Source: Corynebacterium senegalense | GTDB lineage: Bacteria; Actinomycetota; Actinomycetes; Mycobacteriales; Mycobacteriaceae | Direction: 5' to 3' | NCBI RefSeq assembly: GCF_900411315.1 | Contig: NZ_LS990887.1 | Span: 1,177,324-1,241,323 of the forward strand | DNA length: 64,000 nt | Position numbers and translations under genes: made by a program | In this document: piece after piece, positions 29,538-38,612 of the stretch | Numbering within the stretch: the first letter of the stretch is position 1 | Layout of the letters: each line of letters opens with the position of its first letter | The notes under the pieces: generated by a model | Told to the model about the DNA's origin: nothing | Seen by the model: the letters and a program-made list of their open reading frames with translations, nothing else | Databases searched by the model: none

Positions 29538-30737
29538 TTACTTGACGTTGCAGGCCTTGCGGATGCGCCCCAGCATCCCGTTGAACGCGATGGTCGGCTG
29601 GACGTTTTGGTCCAGGCTCTCGCGGCAGGTCACGATCGCGTCCTGGCACGCCACCAGCCCCTCCAGGCTCACCTTCGAGGCGATTTCGGCGCTCAGGCCC
29701 TCGAAGTCGGGGTGCGTCAGACCGACGTCCGCCCCGCTCTTGAGCACCATCGCGTCGCGGTACACCCCGGCCAGGTCGACGAGGGTGAGGTCGAGGACGT
29801 CGCGGTTGCGCCGGGTCCCGCGCTTCTTCTGCCGCGCCTCGAGCTCGCTTATCGACGCCTCACTGCCGCGCAGCGCCTTCGCCGCGCCCTTGCCCCTGGC
29901 GCCCACCCCGAGGGCCTGGGCGAGCTTCTCCCGCTCCTGCTCGTCCGCCGCGGAGTACGCGGAGACGGATTCCTTTTTCGCCGCGGCGATGAGGGTGCCC
30001 ACGGCCTGGAAGGCCTGGTCGCCGTGGAAGACGAGCTCCGCGAGGTTGATCGCCTGGGCGCGGCGGGCCTGGACGTCCTTGTTCTTGACCAGGAGGCGGG
30101 CGCGGCCGATGTGGCGCAGGGAGGTGGCGGCGGCGAGTTGGGCGTCGGGAAGCGTGGCCCCCTCCTCCTCGGTGAGGATGCGCACGATCTCCTCGGTCGA
30201 GGGGGCGGGGATGTAGAGGTGGCGGCAGCGCGAGCGCAGCGTCTGGGAGAAGTCCTCCGGGTCGGTCGAGGGGGCGGAGAGGATGATGACGGTGCGGGCG
30301 GGGGGCTCCTCGACGGTCTTGAGGACGGCGTCGGCGGCCTGCTCGGTGAAGCGGTCGGCGTCGTCGATGATGATGACGCGCCAGTTCGCAACCGTCGGCA
30401 GGCGGGCCGCCTGGTGCACGATGTCGCGCATCGCCTCGACGTGGATGACCAGCTCCTTGGGCACGACGTGGACGATGTCGGTGTGGGCGTCGGCGAAGGC
30501 GTCGAGGCAGCCCTTGCAGCGGCCGCAGCCGACGACCTCGGGGTCGGTGCACACGAGGGCGGCGGCGAAGGCCTTCGCGGTGGTGGAGCGGCCCGAGCCG
30601 GGCGGGCCGGTGAACAGCCACGAATGGGTCATCGCGCGCGGGTCGCCGATGCCGCGCGCGGCGGCCGCCGCGGCCATGATGGCATCGTGCACCCGCGGGG
30701 TGTCGGCGAGCCTGTCGCTCACGCTCCTGTACGTCAC
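29538..30737 (-). CDS. holB: DNA polymerase III delta' subunit
   Basis: 399 residues; clamp-loader subunit. Modified P-loop FTGPPGSGRSTTAKAF (about 41-56, Arg instead of Lys), four-cysteine zinc module C..VVGCGRCKGC, VIIIDDADRFTEQAADAVLKTVEEPP, and the sensor region SRCRHLYI. TAGTGT (30750-30745) ends 7 nt before GTG 30737, so that leaderless start is preferred over GTG 30746. It uses a rare ATA codon in SEASISEL, inside a GCTTNNCGACGCC copy (29848). It is divergent from the cyclase gene. Confidence 0.92.
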   Translation of the reverse strand: MTYRSVSDRLADTPRVHDAIMAAAAAARGIGDPRAMTHSWLFTGPPGSGRSTTAKAFAAALVCTDPEVVGCGRCKGCLDAFADAHTDIVHVVPKELVIHVEAMRDIVHQAARLPTVANWRVIIIDDADRFTEQAADAVLKTVEEPPARTVIILSAPSTDPEDFSQTLRSRCRHLYIPAPSTEEIVRILTEEEGATLPDAQLAAATSLRHIGRARLLVKNKDVQARRAQAINLAELVFHGDQAFQAVGTLIAAAKKESVSAYSAADEQEREKLAQALGVGARGKGAAKALRGSEASISELEARQKKRGTRRNRDVLDLTLVDLAGVYRDAMVLKSGADVGLTHPDFEGLSAEIASKVSLEGLVACQDAIVTCRESLDQNVQPTIAFNGMLGRIRKACNVK

Positions 30738-30794
30738 ACCAGACACACTACTTGTTCGCCCGCCGGGTGAACCATCCCATTAGAGTATGTGGAC

Positions 30795-32321
30795 ATGGAC
30801 AGATTCTGGCGCAGCGTGAAGTGGCTGTGGGGCACCTCGTGGCCCCTCTACGCGGCGACAGTCCTGGGCACCAACGTCGTCGGCGCGCTGGCGATCATGC
30901 TCTTCATCCGCTTCCTCATCCCCGTCCCCGAGGTGGAGTCGCTCTCCGTCGCGGACAACGGGATGGGCTACGTCGGCGTGGCCTACTTCGTCGTGGCTGT
31001 GGTCATCGGCATGGTGGTCACGTTCCTGCTGTTCCGGCCGGTGCTGGAGTGGCAGCGCAACCCGGAGGGCCACGACCCGAACATGGTGCGCAACCTCGTC
31101 ATGCGGCTGCCCGGGCTGCAGACGTGGGTCGTGGTGGCCGTGTGGCTCATCGGCATCGCCATCGCGGGGTTCACCGCCGCGCGCATCAGCACACGGCTGA
31201 CCGTCGTGGTGGTCGTCTCCACGCTCATGGCCTGCATGATCGTGGCGATCCTCACCTACGTCCAGGCCGCCCGCCTGGTCCGCCCGATCGCGGCGAGCGC
31301 GCTCGCCCGCCGCTTCGAGGACTCGACCCTCGAGCCGCCCATCGCGACCCGGCTGTTCTTCACCTGGTTCACCACCACGGGCTTCCCGCTGCTCGGCGTG
31401 CTGCTGCTCTACTGGGCCCAGCGCAACAACTTCTTCACCAACACCCCCGGCTCCCTCATGCCGGCGGTCGCGGCGCTCGCGGTGACGGCCCTGGTGACGG
31501 GCATCGTCGGCACGACCTTCGCCATCATGAGCGTGGTGGACCCGATCAAGGAGCTGCAGGAGGCCATCAACCGGGTGCGCCGCGGCGAGTCGGACACCCA
31601 GGTGGACATCTACGACGGCTCCGAGATCGGCGTGCTCCAGGCCGGCTTCAACGAGATGATGCGCGGGCTCAACGAGCGCCAGCGCGTCCGCGACATCTTC
31701 GGCCGCTACGTCGGCATCGAGGTCGCCCAGAAGGCCCTCGAAGAAAAGCCGGAGCTCGGCGGCGAGGACCGCAAGGTCGCCGTCGTCTTTGTCGACGTCG
31801 TCGGCTCGACTACCTTCGCCGTCGACCACACCCCGGAGGAGGTCGTCTCCGCGCTCAACGACTTCTTCGAGGTCGTCGTCGAGGTCGTGCACCGCAACAA
31901 GGGCGTGATCAACAAGTTCGAGGGCGACGCCGCGCTCGCGGTCTTCGGCGCGCCCATCGCGCTTCACGACGCCACCTCCCACGCCCTCCAGGCCGCCCGC
32001 GAACTGCGCGAGGAAATGCTCGGCCTGCAGCTCCAGGCGGGCGTCGGCGTCGCCTCCGGACACGTCGTCGCCGGCCACATCGGCGGCTCCGACCGCTTCG
32101 AGTACACCGTCATCGGCGACGCCGTCAACGCCGCCGCCCGCCTCACCGAGCTGGCCAAGGACACCCCCGGCCAGGTGCTCACCAACGCCGCCACGCTGCG
32201 CGCCGCCAACGAGGTCGAGCAGCAGCGCTGGACGCTGATGAAATCGATCGAGCTGCGCGGGCGCAACCGCATGACGCAGCTGGCGCGCCCCGTGCGGGCG
32301 ACGCTGGCGGACCGCTACTAG
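30795..32321 (+). CDS. cyaB: Membrane class III adenylate cyclase (CyaB-like)
   Basis: About 509 residues. Six N-terminal membrane helices (to about 245), then a HAMP linker (VVDPIKELQEAINRVRRGES) and a class III cyclase domain: VAVVFVDVVGSTTFAV with metal Asp, NKFEGDAALAVFG, and VIGDAVNAAARLTELAK. It makes cAMP from ATP; in corynebacteria this is the source of the signal sensed by GlxR, whose gene is also here (52018). TAGAGT (30781-30786) lies 8 nt before ATG 30795 (leaderless); GTG 30789 is a longer alternative. Confidence 0.9.
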   Translation: MDRFWRSVKWLWGTSWPLYAATVLGTNVVGALAIMLFIRFLIPVPEVESLSVADNGMGYVGVAYFVVAVVIGMVVTFLLFRPVLEWQRNPEGHDPNMVRNLVMRLPGLQTWVVVAVWLIGIAIAGFTAARISTRLTVVVVVSTLMACMIVAILTYVQAARLVRPIAASALARRFEDSTLEPPIATRLFFTWFTTTGFPLLGVLLLYWAQRNNFFTNTPGSLMPAVAALAVTALVTGIVGTTFAIMSVVDPIKELQEAINRVRRGESDTQVDIYDGSEIGVLQAGFNEMMRGLNERQRVRDIFGRYVGIEVAQKALEEKPELGGEDRKVAVVFVDVVGSTTFAVDHTPEEVVSALNDFFEVVVEVVHRNKGVINKFEGDAALAVFGAPIALHDATSHALQAARELREEMLGLQLQAGVGVASGHVVAGHIGGSDRFEYTVIGDAVNAAARLTELAKDTPGQVLTNAATLRAANEVEQQRWTLMKSIELRGRNRMTQLARPVRATLADRY

Positions 32322-32342
32322 GGACGCCGCGCTTCGCAGCTA

Positions 32343-32383
32343 CCTTCACAATGAACTTCTCAATTGTGATGTTAGGTATGAAG
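32343..32383. repeat. Left-flank repeats of the foreign-looking gene
   Basis: A/T-rich segment with the inverted pair TCACAAT (32346-32352) and ATTGTGA (32363-32369) and the word TTAGGTATGAAG (32372-32383). The last recurs with one mismatch at 33877-33888 on the other side of the AlbA_2 gene. Confidence 0.6.
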
Positions 32384-32395
32384 CGACGGACAAAT

Positions 32396-33829
32396 TCAGA
32401 TCCTCAGGCGGTAGCGCTGCTTAGGGCTGCGCGAGGGCTCTGTCCGCTCGACGACCCCTTCTTCGATTAACGAGTTCAGGGAGTTCAATACAGAGGAACG
32501 ACTCAACTTTGTCGCGGCAACGAGTTCGGCGGTAGAGGCAGACACCATAGATTCCAAGTGGCCTTGGACAACATCCCGAGCAGTCCCGTACCGCTCCTGG
32601 GGAGCAACCCTGCGACGGGAGAAAGTCACCGTGAAGCTGTTGAGCGTATTCGTGTAGACGGGCTCCGGCATCAGCGCTTTAGCCAATGCGTTTCGCATGG
32701 CGTCTATTCCAGTGCCGCGGTTCTCCGCAACGGCACCTCCACCGGGAAAACGCACGTCTTCCAGGAGGGTGGCGATCCGCTGATTCCTCGTCGAGCTAAC
32801 CCCTGGCTCCCCGAGGTTGTTTACAGTAACTCCCCCGTAGAGACCTCCGGGACTCGAGATTTCCAACCGGTCCACGAACATGTTGATCTGCACCGGGCTC
32901 CCGAGGGAATACGGTGAATAGTCTCGGTGCATGAGAGCGTTCACAACTGCTTCACGCACCGCAATTTCGGGATAGTCGGGGACATCGCGTCGAAAAGCCC
33001 CCTCAATCATGGCCCCTGTTCTCATGTTGCGTTTCACAACCGCCAGCGCCTGGGACACCAGTTCAGGGATGTTGCCCGTAATAGTCTCGGAGTCCAGAAG
33101 GCGCTGCCCTTCCGTGATCTCACCCTTCCGTGTTCCGGGAAAGAGAGCGAAGGTAACGCACAGCCGCGGATAGAACTCTTGCGGATAATCCCCCATGACG
33201 AGCAGGGAGGCTAGGGTGGGAGATCCTTGCCGCGCCAAGCGTAAACGGCGGAGAGCAGTATCCTTTCCCTGTGCAAAGGTCTTGGGGCGCCGTTCTTCCT
33301 GCAGCCGCAGGTATGCGGCCAGCACCCCATCATCGACATCCGACATAGATGCCTCCGCGACCGGTTCCTCATCCCATTTGGGCTGAACCTTCTCCTCGAG
33401 AAGTCGATCCACTTCGTATTTCGTCAGCCGAGTGTCTCCATCACCCGTGCGGATGTAACTGCCGTTATATTGCCCCTGGTCCGTCACGTAGCACGGCTTG
33501 TCTATGCTGGAGAGCTCTTTCACTTCAGCAACCAGCACGACAACATCCTCCAAAGGAACAAGGTCGATGTTCGGCCGCACAGGGGGCGACAGCTGGGCGC
33601 ATCGCTGTTCCAGCTGGTCTTGCGAGACGCGTGCATCGAAATTGGGAACTGGGGCAAACCCGTCCGCCTCGCTCACACCGACAATCAGGATTCCCCCGTT
33701 CGCGTTTGAAAACGCACTGAGAGTTGCCCTGGCATCTTTCCCAATGCCACTCTTCACTTCAATTCGCTGTTTATCAGTGCCGATGATCCTCAGGTCACCG
33801 ATAATCTTCCCCAGTTCAGCACTCTCCAC
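32396..33829 (-). CDS. AlbA_2 (Schlafen-like) DNA-binding / ATPase-fold protein
   Basis: 477 residues of the COG2865 type. N-terminal AlbA_2 domain (RIEVKSGIGKDARATLSAFSN, NGGILIVGVSEADGF, about 22-55), a middle linker, then a C-terminal histidine-kinase-like ATP-binding region (IAVREAVVNALMHRDY, DRLEISSPGGL, about 285-330) and a final winged-helix (ELVAATKLSRSSVLNSLNSL). Such genes are called transcriptional regulators or possible defence proteins; no function is proven. G+C is visibly lower than around it, codon use includes many A/T-ending codons, and no GCTTNNCGACGCC copy is present. It splits an otherwise conserved cyaB-topA neighbourhood, so horizontal acquisition is likely. GTG start with GAGGAGG upstream. 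Confidence 0.85.
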   Translation of the reverse strand: MESAELGKIIGDLRIIGTDKQRIEVKSGIGKDARATLSAFSNANGGILIVGVSEADGFAPVPNFDARVSQDQLEQRCAQLSPPVRPNIDLVPLEDVVVLVAEVKELSSIDKPCYVTDQGQYNGSYIRTGDGDTRLTKYEVDRLLEEKVQPKWDEEPVAEASMSDVDDGVLAAYLRLQEERRPKTFAQGKDTALRRLRLARQGSPTLASLLVMGDYPQEFYPRLCVTFALFPGTRKGEITEGQRLLDSETITGNIPELVSQALAVVKRNMRTGAMIEGAFRRDVPDYPEIAVREAVVNALMHRDYSPYSLGSPVQINMFVDRLEISSPGGLYGGVTVNNLGEPGVSSTRNQRIATLLEDVRFPGGGAVAENRGTGIDAMRNALAKALMPEPVYTNTLNSFTVTFSRRRVAPQERYGTARDVVQGHLESMVSASTAELVAATKLSRSSVLNSLNSLIEEGVVERTEPSRSPKQRYRLRI

Positions 33830-33848
33830 GTGCCCTCCTCGACTTGAG

Positions 33849-33911
33849 CTTCACACTTAGCTTCATACTCATCTTATTAGGTGTGAAGACTTTTGTGAAG
33901 ATCGATATGAA
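33849..33911. promoter_or_regulatory. Repeat-rich promoter/operator of the AlbA_2 gene
   Basis: CTTCACAC (33849-33856) pairs with GTGTGAAG (33881-33888); further half-sites are CTTCATAC at 33861, TTGTGAAG at 33893 and TATGAAG near 33907. The A/T-rich block lies immediately upstream of the GTG at 33829. It looks like a multi-copy operator, perhaps for autoregulation by the encoded winged-helix protein. Confidence 0.55.
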
Positions 33912-33925
33912 GCTCGTCCGCTCCG

Positions 33926-34369
33926 TCACCGCAGCCCCTGCGCCAGCAGGAGGTGGCCGATGCTGCCGGCGGCGGCCACGAGGGCGTCGAGAAGCGGGTT
34001 GCGTGCGCCCGAGTTGGCGAAAAGCCGCAGGCCCTCCGCCGCGAAGGCGAGGTTGGCGCCGTGGCTGATGCCCTCCAGTGCAGGCACCCCACCCCGCAGT
34101 GCCGGGTCGTTGGCCAGCGCCACGGTGACGGCGTGCGCCGCGACGACCGCGCCCACGCCCAGCGCAGACGGGCGGCGCGGGACGCGGTTCTGGTCGAATG
34201 CGGCGAGCGCGGCGGCCGGGTTCCAGGGGGCGGCGAGCAGACGCGCGGCCGGCTCGGCGGCGATGCGCAGGCGCCTGCTCAGCGACGCCCCAGCCGGCAC
34301 CACCCACGCGGGGCGGGAGCCCACGGCGAGCGCGAGCGCCTCCGCGCCGCGCAGGGTCCGCCGGATCAC
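33926..34369 (-). CDS. Uncharacterised Ala-rich protein downstream of topA
   Basis: 147 residues with no recognised domain. Two weakly hydrophobic stretches (ALGVGAVVAAHAVTVALAND, about 70-89, and ALVAAAGSIGHLLLAQGLR at the end) suggest membrane association. The start ATG 34369 overlaps the topA stop as ATGA, so it is translated as a topA operon member. High-GC codon use argues it is native and real. Confidence 0.6.
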   Translation of the reverse strand: MIRRTLRGAEALALAVGSRPAWVVPAGASLSRRLRIAAEPAARLLAAPWNPAAALAAFDQNRVPRRPSALGVGAVVAAHAVTVALANDPALRGGVPALEGISHGANLAFAAEGLRLFANSGARNPLLDALVAAAGSIGHLLLAQGLR

Positions 34370-37260
34370 CTCTTCCTCGCGCGCACCACGCGCTTGGTCG
34401 TCTTCGCCGGGCGCTTGGCCGTCTTCTTCGCGGCCTTCTTCGTCGCCTTCTTCTTCGCGGCCTTCTTGGTGGCCTTCTTCGCGGGCCCGGTCCCCTCCTC
34501 GGCCTCGCGTGCCCGGCGGGCGGAGAGCAGCTCGTTGGCGCGCTGGTCCGTCATCGTCTCCGGGGTGTCGCCGCGCTGCAGCGAGGCGTTGGTCACCCCG
34601 TCGGTGACGTAGGGGCCGAAGCGGCCCTCCTTGATGCTCATCGGCTTGCCGGAGACGTCGTTGTCGCCCAGCATCTTCAGCGGCGGCTTCGCGGCGGCGC
34701 GGCCGCGGCGCTTTGGCTCGGCGTAGATGCGGCGCGCCTCCTCGAGGGTGATGTCGAAGATCTGCTCCTCGCTCGCCAGCGAGCGCGAGTCGCTGCCCTT
34801 CTTCAGGTAGGGGCCGTAGCGGCCGTTCTGCGCTGTGATCACCTCGTTGTCGGAGGGGTCCACGCCCACATCGCGGGGCAGCGAGAGCAGCTTCAGCGCC
34901 TCCTCGAGGGTGACGCTGGAGGGCTCCATGGAGGAAAACAGCGAGGCGGTCGCCGGCTTGAGCTGCTCCTCGACCAGCTCCGCCACGCGCTTCTCTTTCT
35001 GCGCGGCGGCGGTCTTGGTCTCCCAGTTCTTGGCCCGCTTGCCCTCCTCGGCGCGCTGGGCGTCCTCGGCGGCGCGCTCCTCGGCGACGACCTTCTCGGC
35101 GTGGGCCTCGGCACGCTCGCGCTCGTCGTCGCGCACGAGCTCCGTGACGTAGGGGCCGAAGCGGCCCTCCTTCGCCACGACCATGCGTCCGTTGTCCGGG
35201 TTCTGCCCCAGCTCGCGGCCGGAGCGCGGGGTGGCGAAGAGCTTCTCCGCCAGCTCCAGGGTGATCTCGTCCGGGGTGGCGGACTCGGGCACGTTGGCGC
35301 GCTGGTACTCCGGCTCGCCGTCCTCGCCGGTGCCGACAACGCGCTCGATGTAGGGCCCGTAGCGGCCCACGCGGACGACGACGGGGCGGCCCTCGGAGTC
35401 GTCGAAAAGCTTCAGCGAGTTGGCTTCGCGGGCGTCGATGCTCTCGAGGTTGTCCTCGATGATGTGCTTGAGCCCGCCGCGCCTGGCAACGGCCTCGGCC
35501 ATGCTGTCGTCCGCGTCAGCGTCGCCGAAGTAGAAGCCGGTGAGCCACTCCGTGCGGTTCTCGTTGCCGTGGGCGATCTCGTCGAGCTCGTCCTCCATCG
35601 AGGAGGTGAAGTCGTAGTCCACGAGCGCGTCGAAGTTGTTCTCCAGCAGACCGACCACGGAAAACGCCACCCACGTGGGGACGAGCGCGTTGCCGCGGGC
35701 GGCGACGTAGCCGCGGTCCTGGATCGTCTTGATGATCGACGCGTACGTCGACGGGCGCCCGATGCCGAGCTCCTCCATCTTCTTCACCAGGCTGGCTTCG
35801 GTGTAGCGCGCCGGCGGGTTCGTCGAGTGCCCGTCCGCGGTGATCTTCTGCGTCTCCAGCGCGTCGCCCTCCGCCAGGCGCGGCAGGTGCGTCTCACTGT
35901 CGCTGGTGTCCGAGTAGGCGCGCAGCCAGCCCGGGAAGGTGATCGTGCGGCCGGTCGCGGCGAACTCCGCGGCCTCGCCGCTTGTCGACGCCCCCTCCAC
36001 CGTCACCTTCATCGAGGTGCCGCGCACGTCGTTCATCTGGCAGGCGACGGTGCGCTGCCAGATCAGCTCGTAGAGTTTGAACTCCTCGGCGTCGAGGGAG
36101 CCGGCGAGCTGGCCGGGCGTCGCGAAGCGCTCCCCCGCCGGGCGGATCGCCTCGTGCGCCTCCTGCGAGTTCTTCACCTTACGGTCGTAGACGCGCGGAG
36201 AGGAGCTGACGTACTCGGCGCCGTAGAGCTCGGTCGCCGCGGCGCGCGCCGCGTCGAGGCCCTGCTTGGACAGCGAGGTCGAGTCGGTACGCATGTAGGT
36301 GATGTGGCCGTTTTCGTAGAGGCGCTGCGCGATGCGCATCGTGCGCGCCGAGGTGAAGTGCAGCTTGCGCCCCGCCTCCTGCTGCAGCGTGGACGTCATG
36401 AACGGCGGGTGCGGGCGGCGGGTGTAGGGCTTCTCCTCCACCTTCGTCACGCTCATCGTCGCGCCCTCGAGGCCCGCAGCGAGCTTCTCGGCCGCCGCCT
36501 GGTCCACCACGTGAACGTCCTTGGACTTCACGTTGCCGCGGTCGTCGAAGTCGCGGCCCTGCGCCACGCGCCGGCCGTCAACGGCGGTGAGCTTGGCGTC
36601 GAAGGACTCCGAGCCCGGGGTCAGCGTCGCCGTCAGGTCCCAGTACTCGGCGGAGACGAACGCCATGCGCTCGCGCTCGCGCTCCACGATCACCCTGGTG
36701 GCCACCGACTGGACACGGCCCGCGGACAGTCGCGGCATGACCTTCTTCCACAGCACCGGGGAGACCTCGTAGCCGTAGAGGCGGTCGAGGATGCGGCGGG
36801 TCTCCTGCGCGTCGACGAGGTCCATGTCCAGCTCGCGGGTGTTGCGCGCCGCCTCGCGGATGGCCGATTCGGTGATCTCGTTGAACACCATGCGCTCCAC
36901 CGGCACCTTCGGCTTCAGCGTCTCGAGCAGGTGCCAGGCGATCGCCTCGCCCTCTCGGTCGGGGTCTGTGGCCAGGAGCAGCCGGTCGGACTTCTTCAGC
37001 TTGTCCTTGAGGTCGGAGACCTTCTTCTTCTTGTCGGGGCTGACCACGTAGATCGGGGCGAACCCCGCCTCGGGGTTCACCCCCAGCTTCGCCCACGGCT
37101 CCTTCTTGTACTTCGCGGGGATGTCCGCGGCGCGGCCGGGAAGATCGCGGATGTGGCCCACCGACGCCTCAACGATGTAGTCGCCGCCCAGGTACTTCTG
37201 GATCTTCTTCGCCTTCGTCGCCGACTCAACGATGACGAGGGTTGTGCCGTTGTCTGCCAC
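34366..37260 (-). CDS. topA: DNA topoisomerase I
   Basis: 964 residues; relaxes negative supercoils by a 5'-phosphotyrosine intermediate. Toprim motifs LVIVESATKAKKIQKYLG at the start and LATDPDREGEAIAWH near 105; catalytic Tyr in GHITYMRTDSTSLS (about 315). Four repeated C-terminal modules (FGPYVTELV, YGPYLKKGS, FGPYVTDGV types) replace zinc fingers, followed by a Lys/Ala-rich tail of about 45 residues as in mycobacteria. GTG 37260 is chosen because AGAGAGG lies 10-11 nt upstream; a GTG at 37272 is too close to it. Confidence 0.95.
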   Translation of the reverse strand: MADNGTTLVIVESATKAKKIQKYLGGDYIVEASVGHIRDLPGRAADIPAKYKKEPWAKLGVNPEAGFAPIYVVSPDKKKKVSDLKDKLKKSDRLLLATDPDREGEAIAWHLLETLKPKVPVERMVFNEITESAIREAARNTRELDMDLVDAQETRRILDRLYGYEVSPVLWKKVMPRLSAGRVQSVATRVIVERERERMAFVSAEYWDLTATLTPGSESFDAKLTAVDGRRVAQGRDFDDRGNVKSKDVHVVDQAAAEKLAAGLEGATMSVTKVEEKPYTRRPHPPFMTSTLQQEAGRKLHFTSARTMRIAQRLYENGHITYMRTDSTSLSKQGLDAARAAATELYGAEYVSSSPRVYDRKVKNSQEAHEAIRPAGERFATPGQLAGSLDAEEFKLYELIWQRTVACQMNDVRGTSMKVTVEGASTSGEAAEFAATGRTITFPGWLRAYSDTSDSETHLPRLAEGDALETQKITADGHSTNPPARYTEASLVKKMEELGIGRPSTYASIIKTIQDRGYVAARGNALVPTWVAFSVVGLLENNFDALVDYDFTSSMEDELDEIAHGNENRTEWLTGFYFGDADADDSMAEAVARRGGLKHIIEDNLESIDAREANSLKLFDDSEGRPVVVRVGRYGPYIERVVGTGEDGEPEYQRANVPESATPDEITLELAEKLFATPRSGRELGQNPDNGRMVVAKEGRFGPYVTELVRDDERERAEAHAEKVVAEERAAEDAQRAEEGKRAKNWETKTAAAQKEKRVAELVEEQLKPATASLFSSMEPSSVTLEEALKLLSLPRDVGVDPSDNEVITAQNGRYGPYLKKGSDSRSLASEEQIFDITLEEARRIYAEPKRRGRAAAKPPLKMLGDNDVSGKPMSIKEGRFGPYVTDGVTNASLQRGDTPETMTDQRANELLSARRAREAEEGTGPAKKATKKAAKKKATKKAAKKTAKRPAKTTKRVVRARKR

Positions 37261-37513
37261 GCCGGGTGACACCTCTCTTCTCTGTCCGATCTGCGCCTTA
37301 TATTAAGGACGCATCCTTGGCCCCACCATTTTCGCGGGTTCAAAGGGGTGGGTCGCGGGTGGTCGCGCAGAAGGTCAAAACTCCCCTCTTTCTATCAGAC
37401 AACTATCACGCCCAGGCACGCTATGGGAAATATGATCACCTCCCGCGCGTGTCGTTACACTCTGGGAAGGGTCCGCGCGCGCCCGCCAACCGGCCCGGAA
37501 GGAGCACCCCGCA

Positions 37514-38140
37514 GTGATCGACTCTCTGATCGGTTTCCTCGAGCAGCTCATGCAGATGGAAATCTTCTACCCGCTGGTCAGCGTGCTGATCATCTGCGAC
37601 GCCCTCGCGCCCGTCGTCCCCTCCGAGTCGGTGCTCAACCTCGCCGGCGCCTTCTCCGCCTCCCGCGGCGTGCCCGACGTCGGCGGCGTCATCCTCGCCG
37701 CCATCATCGGCGCGATCATCGGCGACAACATCTGCTTCCGCCTGGGCAAGAAGCTGATCAAGGTCGTCGACAGGCTCGACCCGAACTCCAAGGCCGGGGT
37801 GTCCATCGCGTGGGTGAAGCGCAACATGAACCGCGGGGCCGGGGCGACCATCATCGTCGCCCGGTTCCTGCCCTGGGCCCGCTGGGTGGCCACGATCGTC
37901 CTCGGCTCCGTGGGCTACAGCTGGGTCGCCTTCTTCATCTACGACACCATCGGCGTCATCGTCTGGGCCTGCCTCAGCGTCGGGGTCGGCTACCTCGGCG
38001 GCTCCCTCTTCGCCGACTACCCCCTGCTCGCCATGATCGTCGGCGTCACTCTCGGCTCCCTCGTCGGCCTGCTCATCCAGAAGCTGCAGGCCAGGCTGTT
38101 CGACTGGAACGACGTCCGCCGCGGCGTGTCCACCCTCTAG
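37514..38140 (+). CDS. DedA family membrane protein
   Basis: 208 residues with five or six hydrophobic helices. The family signature is seen in PSESVLNLAGAFSA, GAIIGDNICFRLGKKLIK and the RFLPWARWVATIVLG stretch. DedA proteins are undecaprenyl-phosphate or phospholipid translocases that maintain membrane energetics. GTG 37514 has GAAGGAG about 8 nt upstream. The 253-bp gap before it contains a TACACT box near 37456 and no gene. Confidence 0.9.
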   Translation: MIDSLIGFLEQLMQMEIFYPLVSVLIICDALAPVVPSESVLNLAGAFSASRGVPDVGGVILAAIIGAIIGDNICFRLGKKLIKVVDRLDPNSKAGVSIAWVKRNMNRGAGATIIVARFLPWARWVATIVLGSVGYSWVAFFIYDTIGVIVWACLSVGVGYLGGSLFADYPLLAMIVGVTLGSLVGLLIQKLQARLFDWNDVRRGVSTL

Positions 38141-38156
38141 CGCCGAGGGCAGCAAA

Positions 38157-38186
38157 AATCCCCCTCCCGGAACCGGGAGGGGGATT
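38157..38186. terminator. Bidirectional terminator between dedA and cspA
   Basis: Perfect 14-bp arms (AATCCCCCTCCCGG at 38157-38170; complement 38173-38186), 2-nt loop, A-run before. The word GGCGTCGACAAGC starts 2 nt after the right arm, the same geometry as at 12270. Confidence 0.88.
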
Positions 38187-38203
38187 GTGGCGTCGACAAG
38201 CGC

Positions 38204-38407
38204 TTAGAGAGCGCGGACGTCCTGGGCCTGCGGGCCCTTGGTGCCCTCGCCAATCTCGAACTCAACCTGCTGGTTCTCCTCGAGGGTGCGGAAGCCGGAG
38301 CCCTTGATCTCGGAGTAGTGGACGAAGACGTCGGCGGAGCCGTCGTCCGGAGCGATGAAGCCGAAGCCCTTTTCAGCGTTGAACCACTTGACAGTTCCAG
38401 TAGCCAT
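38204..38407 (-). CDS. cspA: Cold-shock protein CspA
   Basis: 67 residues, single OB-fold RNA chaperone. RNP1 is [10 protein letters not shown] (about 14-23) and RNP2 is VFVHYSEI (about 27-34); the start [17 protein letters not shown] is canonical. GAAAGG lies 10 nt before the ATG. The gene has a long leader (see 38408). Confidence 0.95.
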   Translation of the reverse strand: MATGTVKWFNAEKGFGFIAPDDGSADVFVHYSEIKGSGFRTLEENQQVEFEIGEGTKGPQAQDVRAL

Positions 38408-38545
38408 GATGTGTACCTTTCAAAAATCGCTGGCAATGACGGTCTATCGATCACCAGGTCTTCGAAAGGACCTGGCGCCCGCGCAACAAAAACTCACGAG
38501 CACCTTGGTTAGGCGCGCACAGAATCTGCGACCGAGTTCAATTGT
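38408..38545 (-). promoter_or_regulatory. cspA 5' leader with hairpin
   Basis: The region upstream of cspA to about 38545 has no ORF. It carries a hairpin (CCAGGTC at 38454-38460 with GACCTGG at 38469-38475, 8-nt loop) and an A/T-rich start region with a TTGAAC-like -35 near 38540. Long structured leaders are normal for cold-shock mRNAs; thermo-regulation here is inference. Confidence 0.5.
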
Positions 38546-38612
38546 GCCACGAAACTGAAGGAAAGGTGTAGGGGGCTGGCATAATTTATTCGATCCGCTG
38601 TTCCAACCGGGG

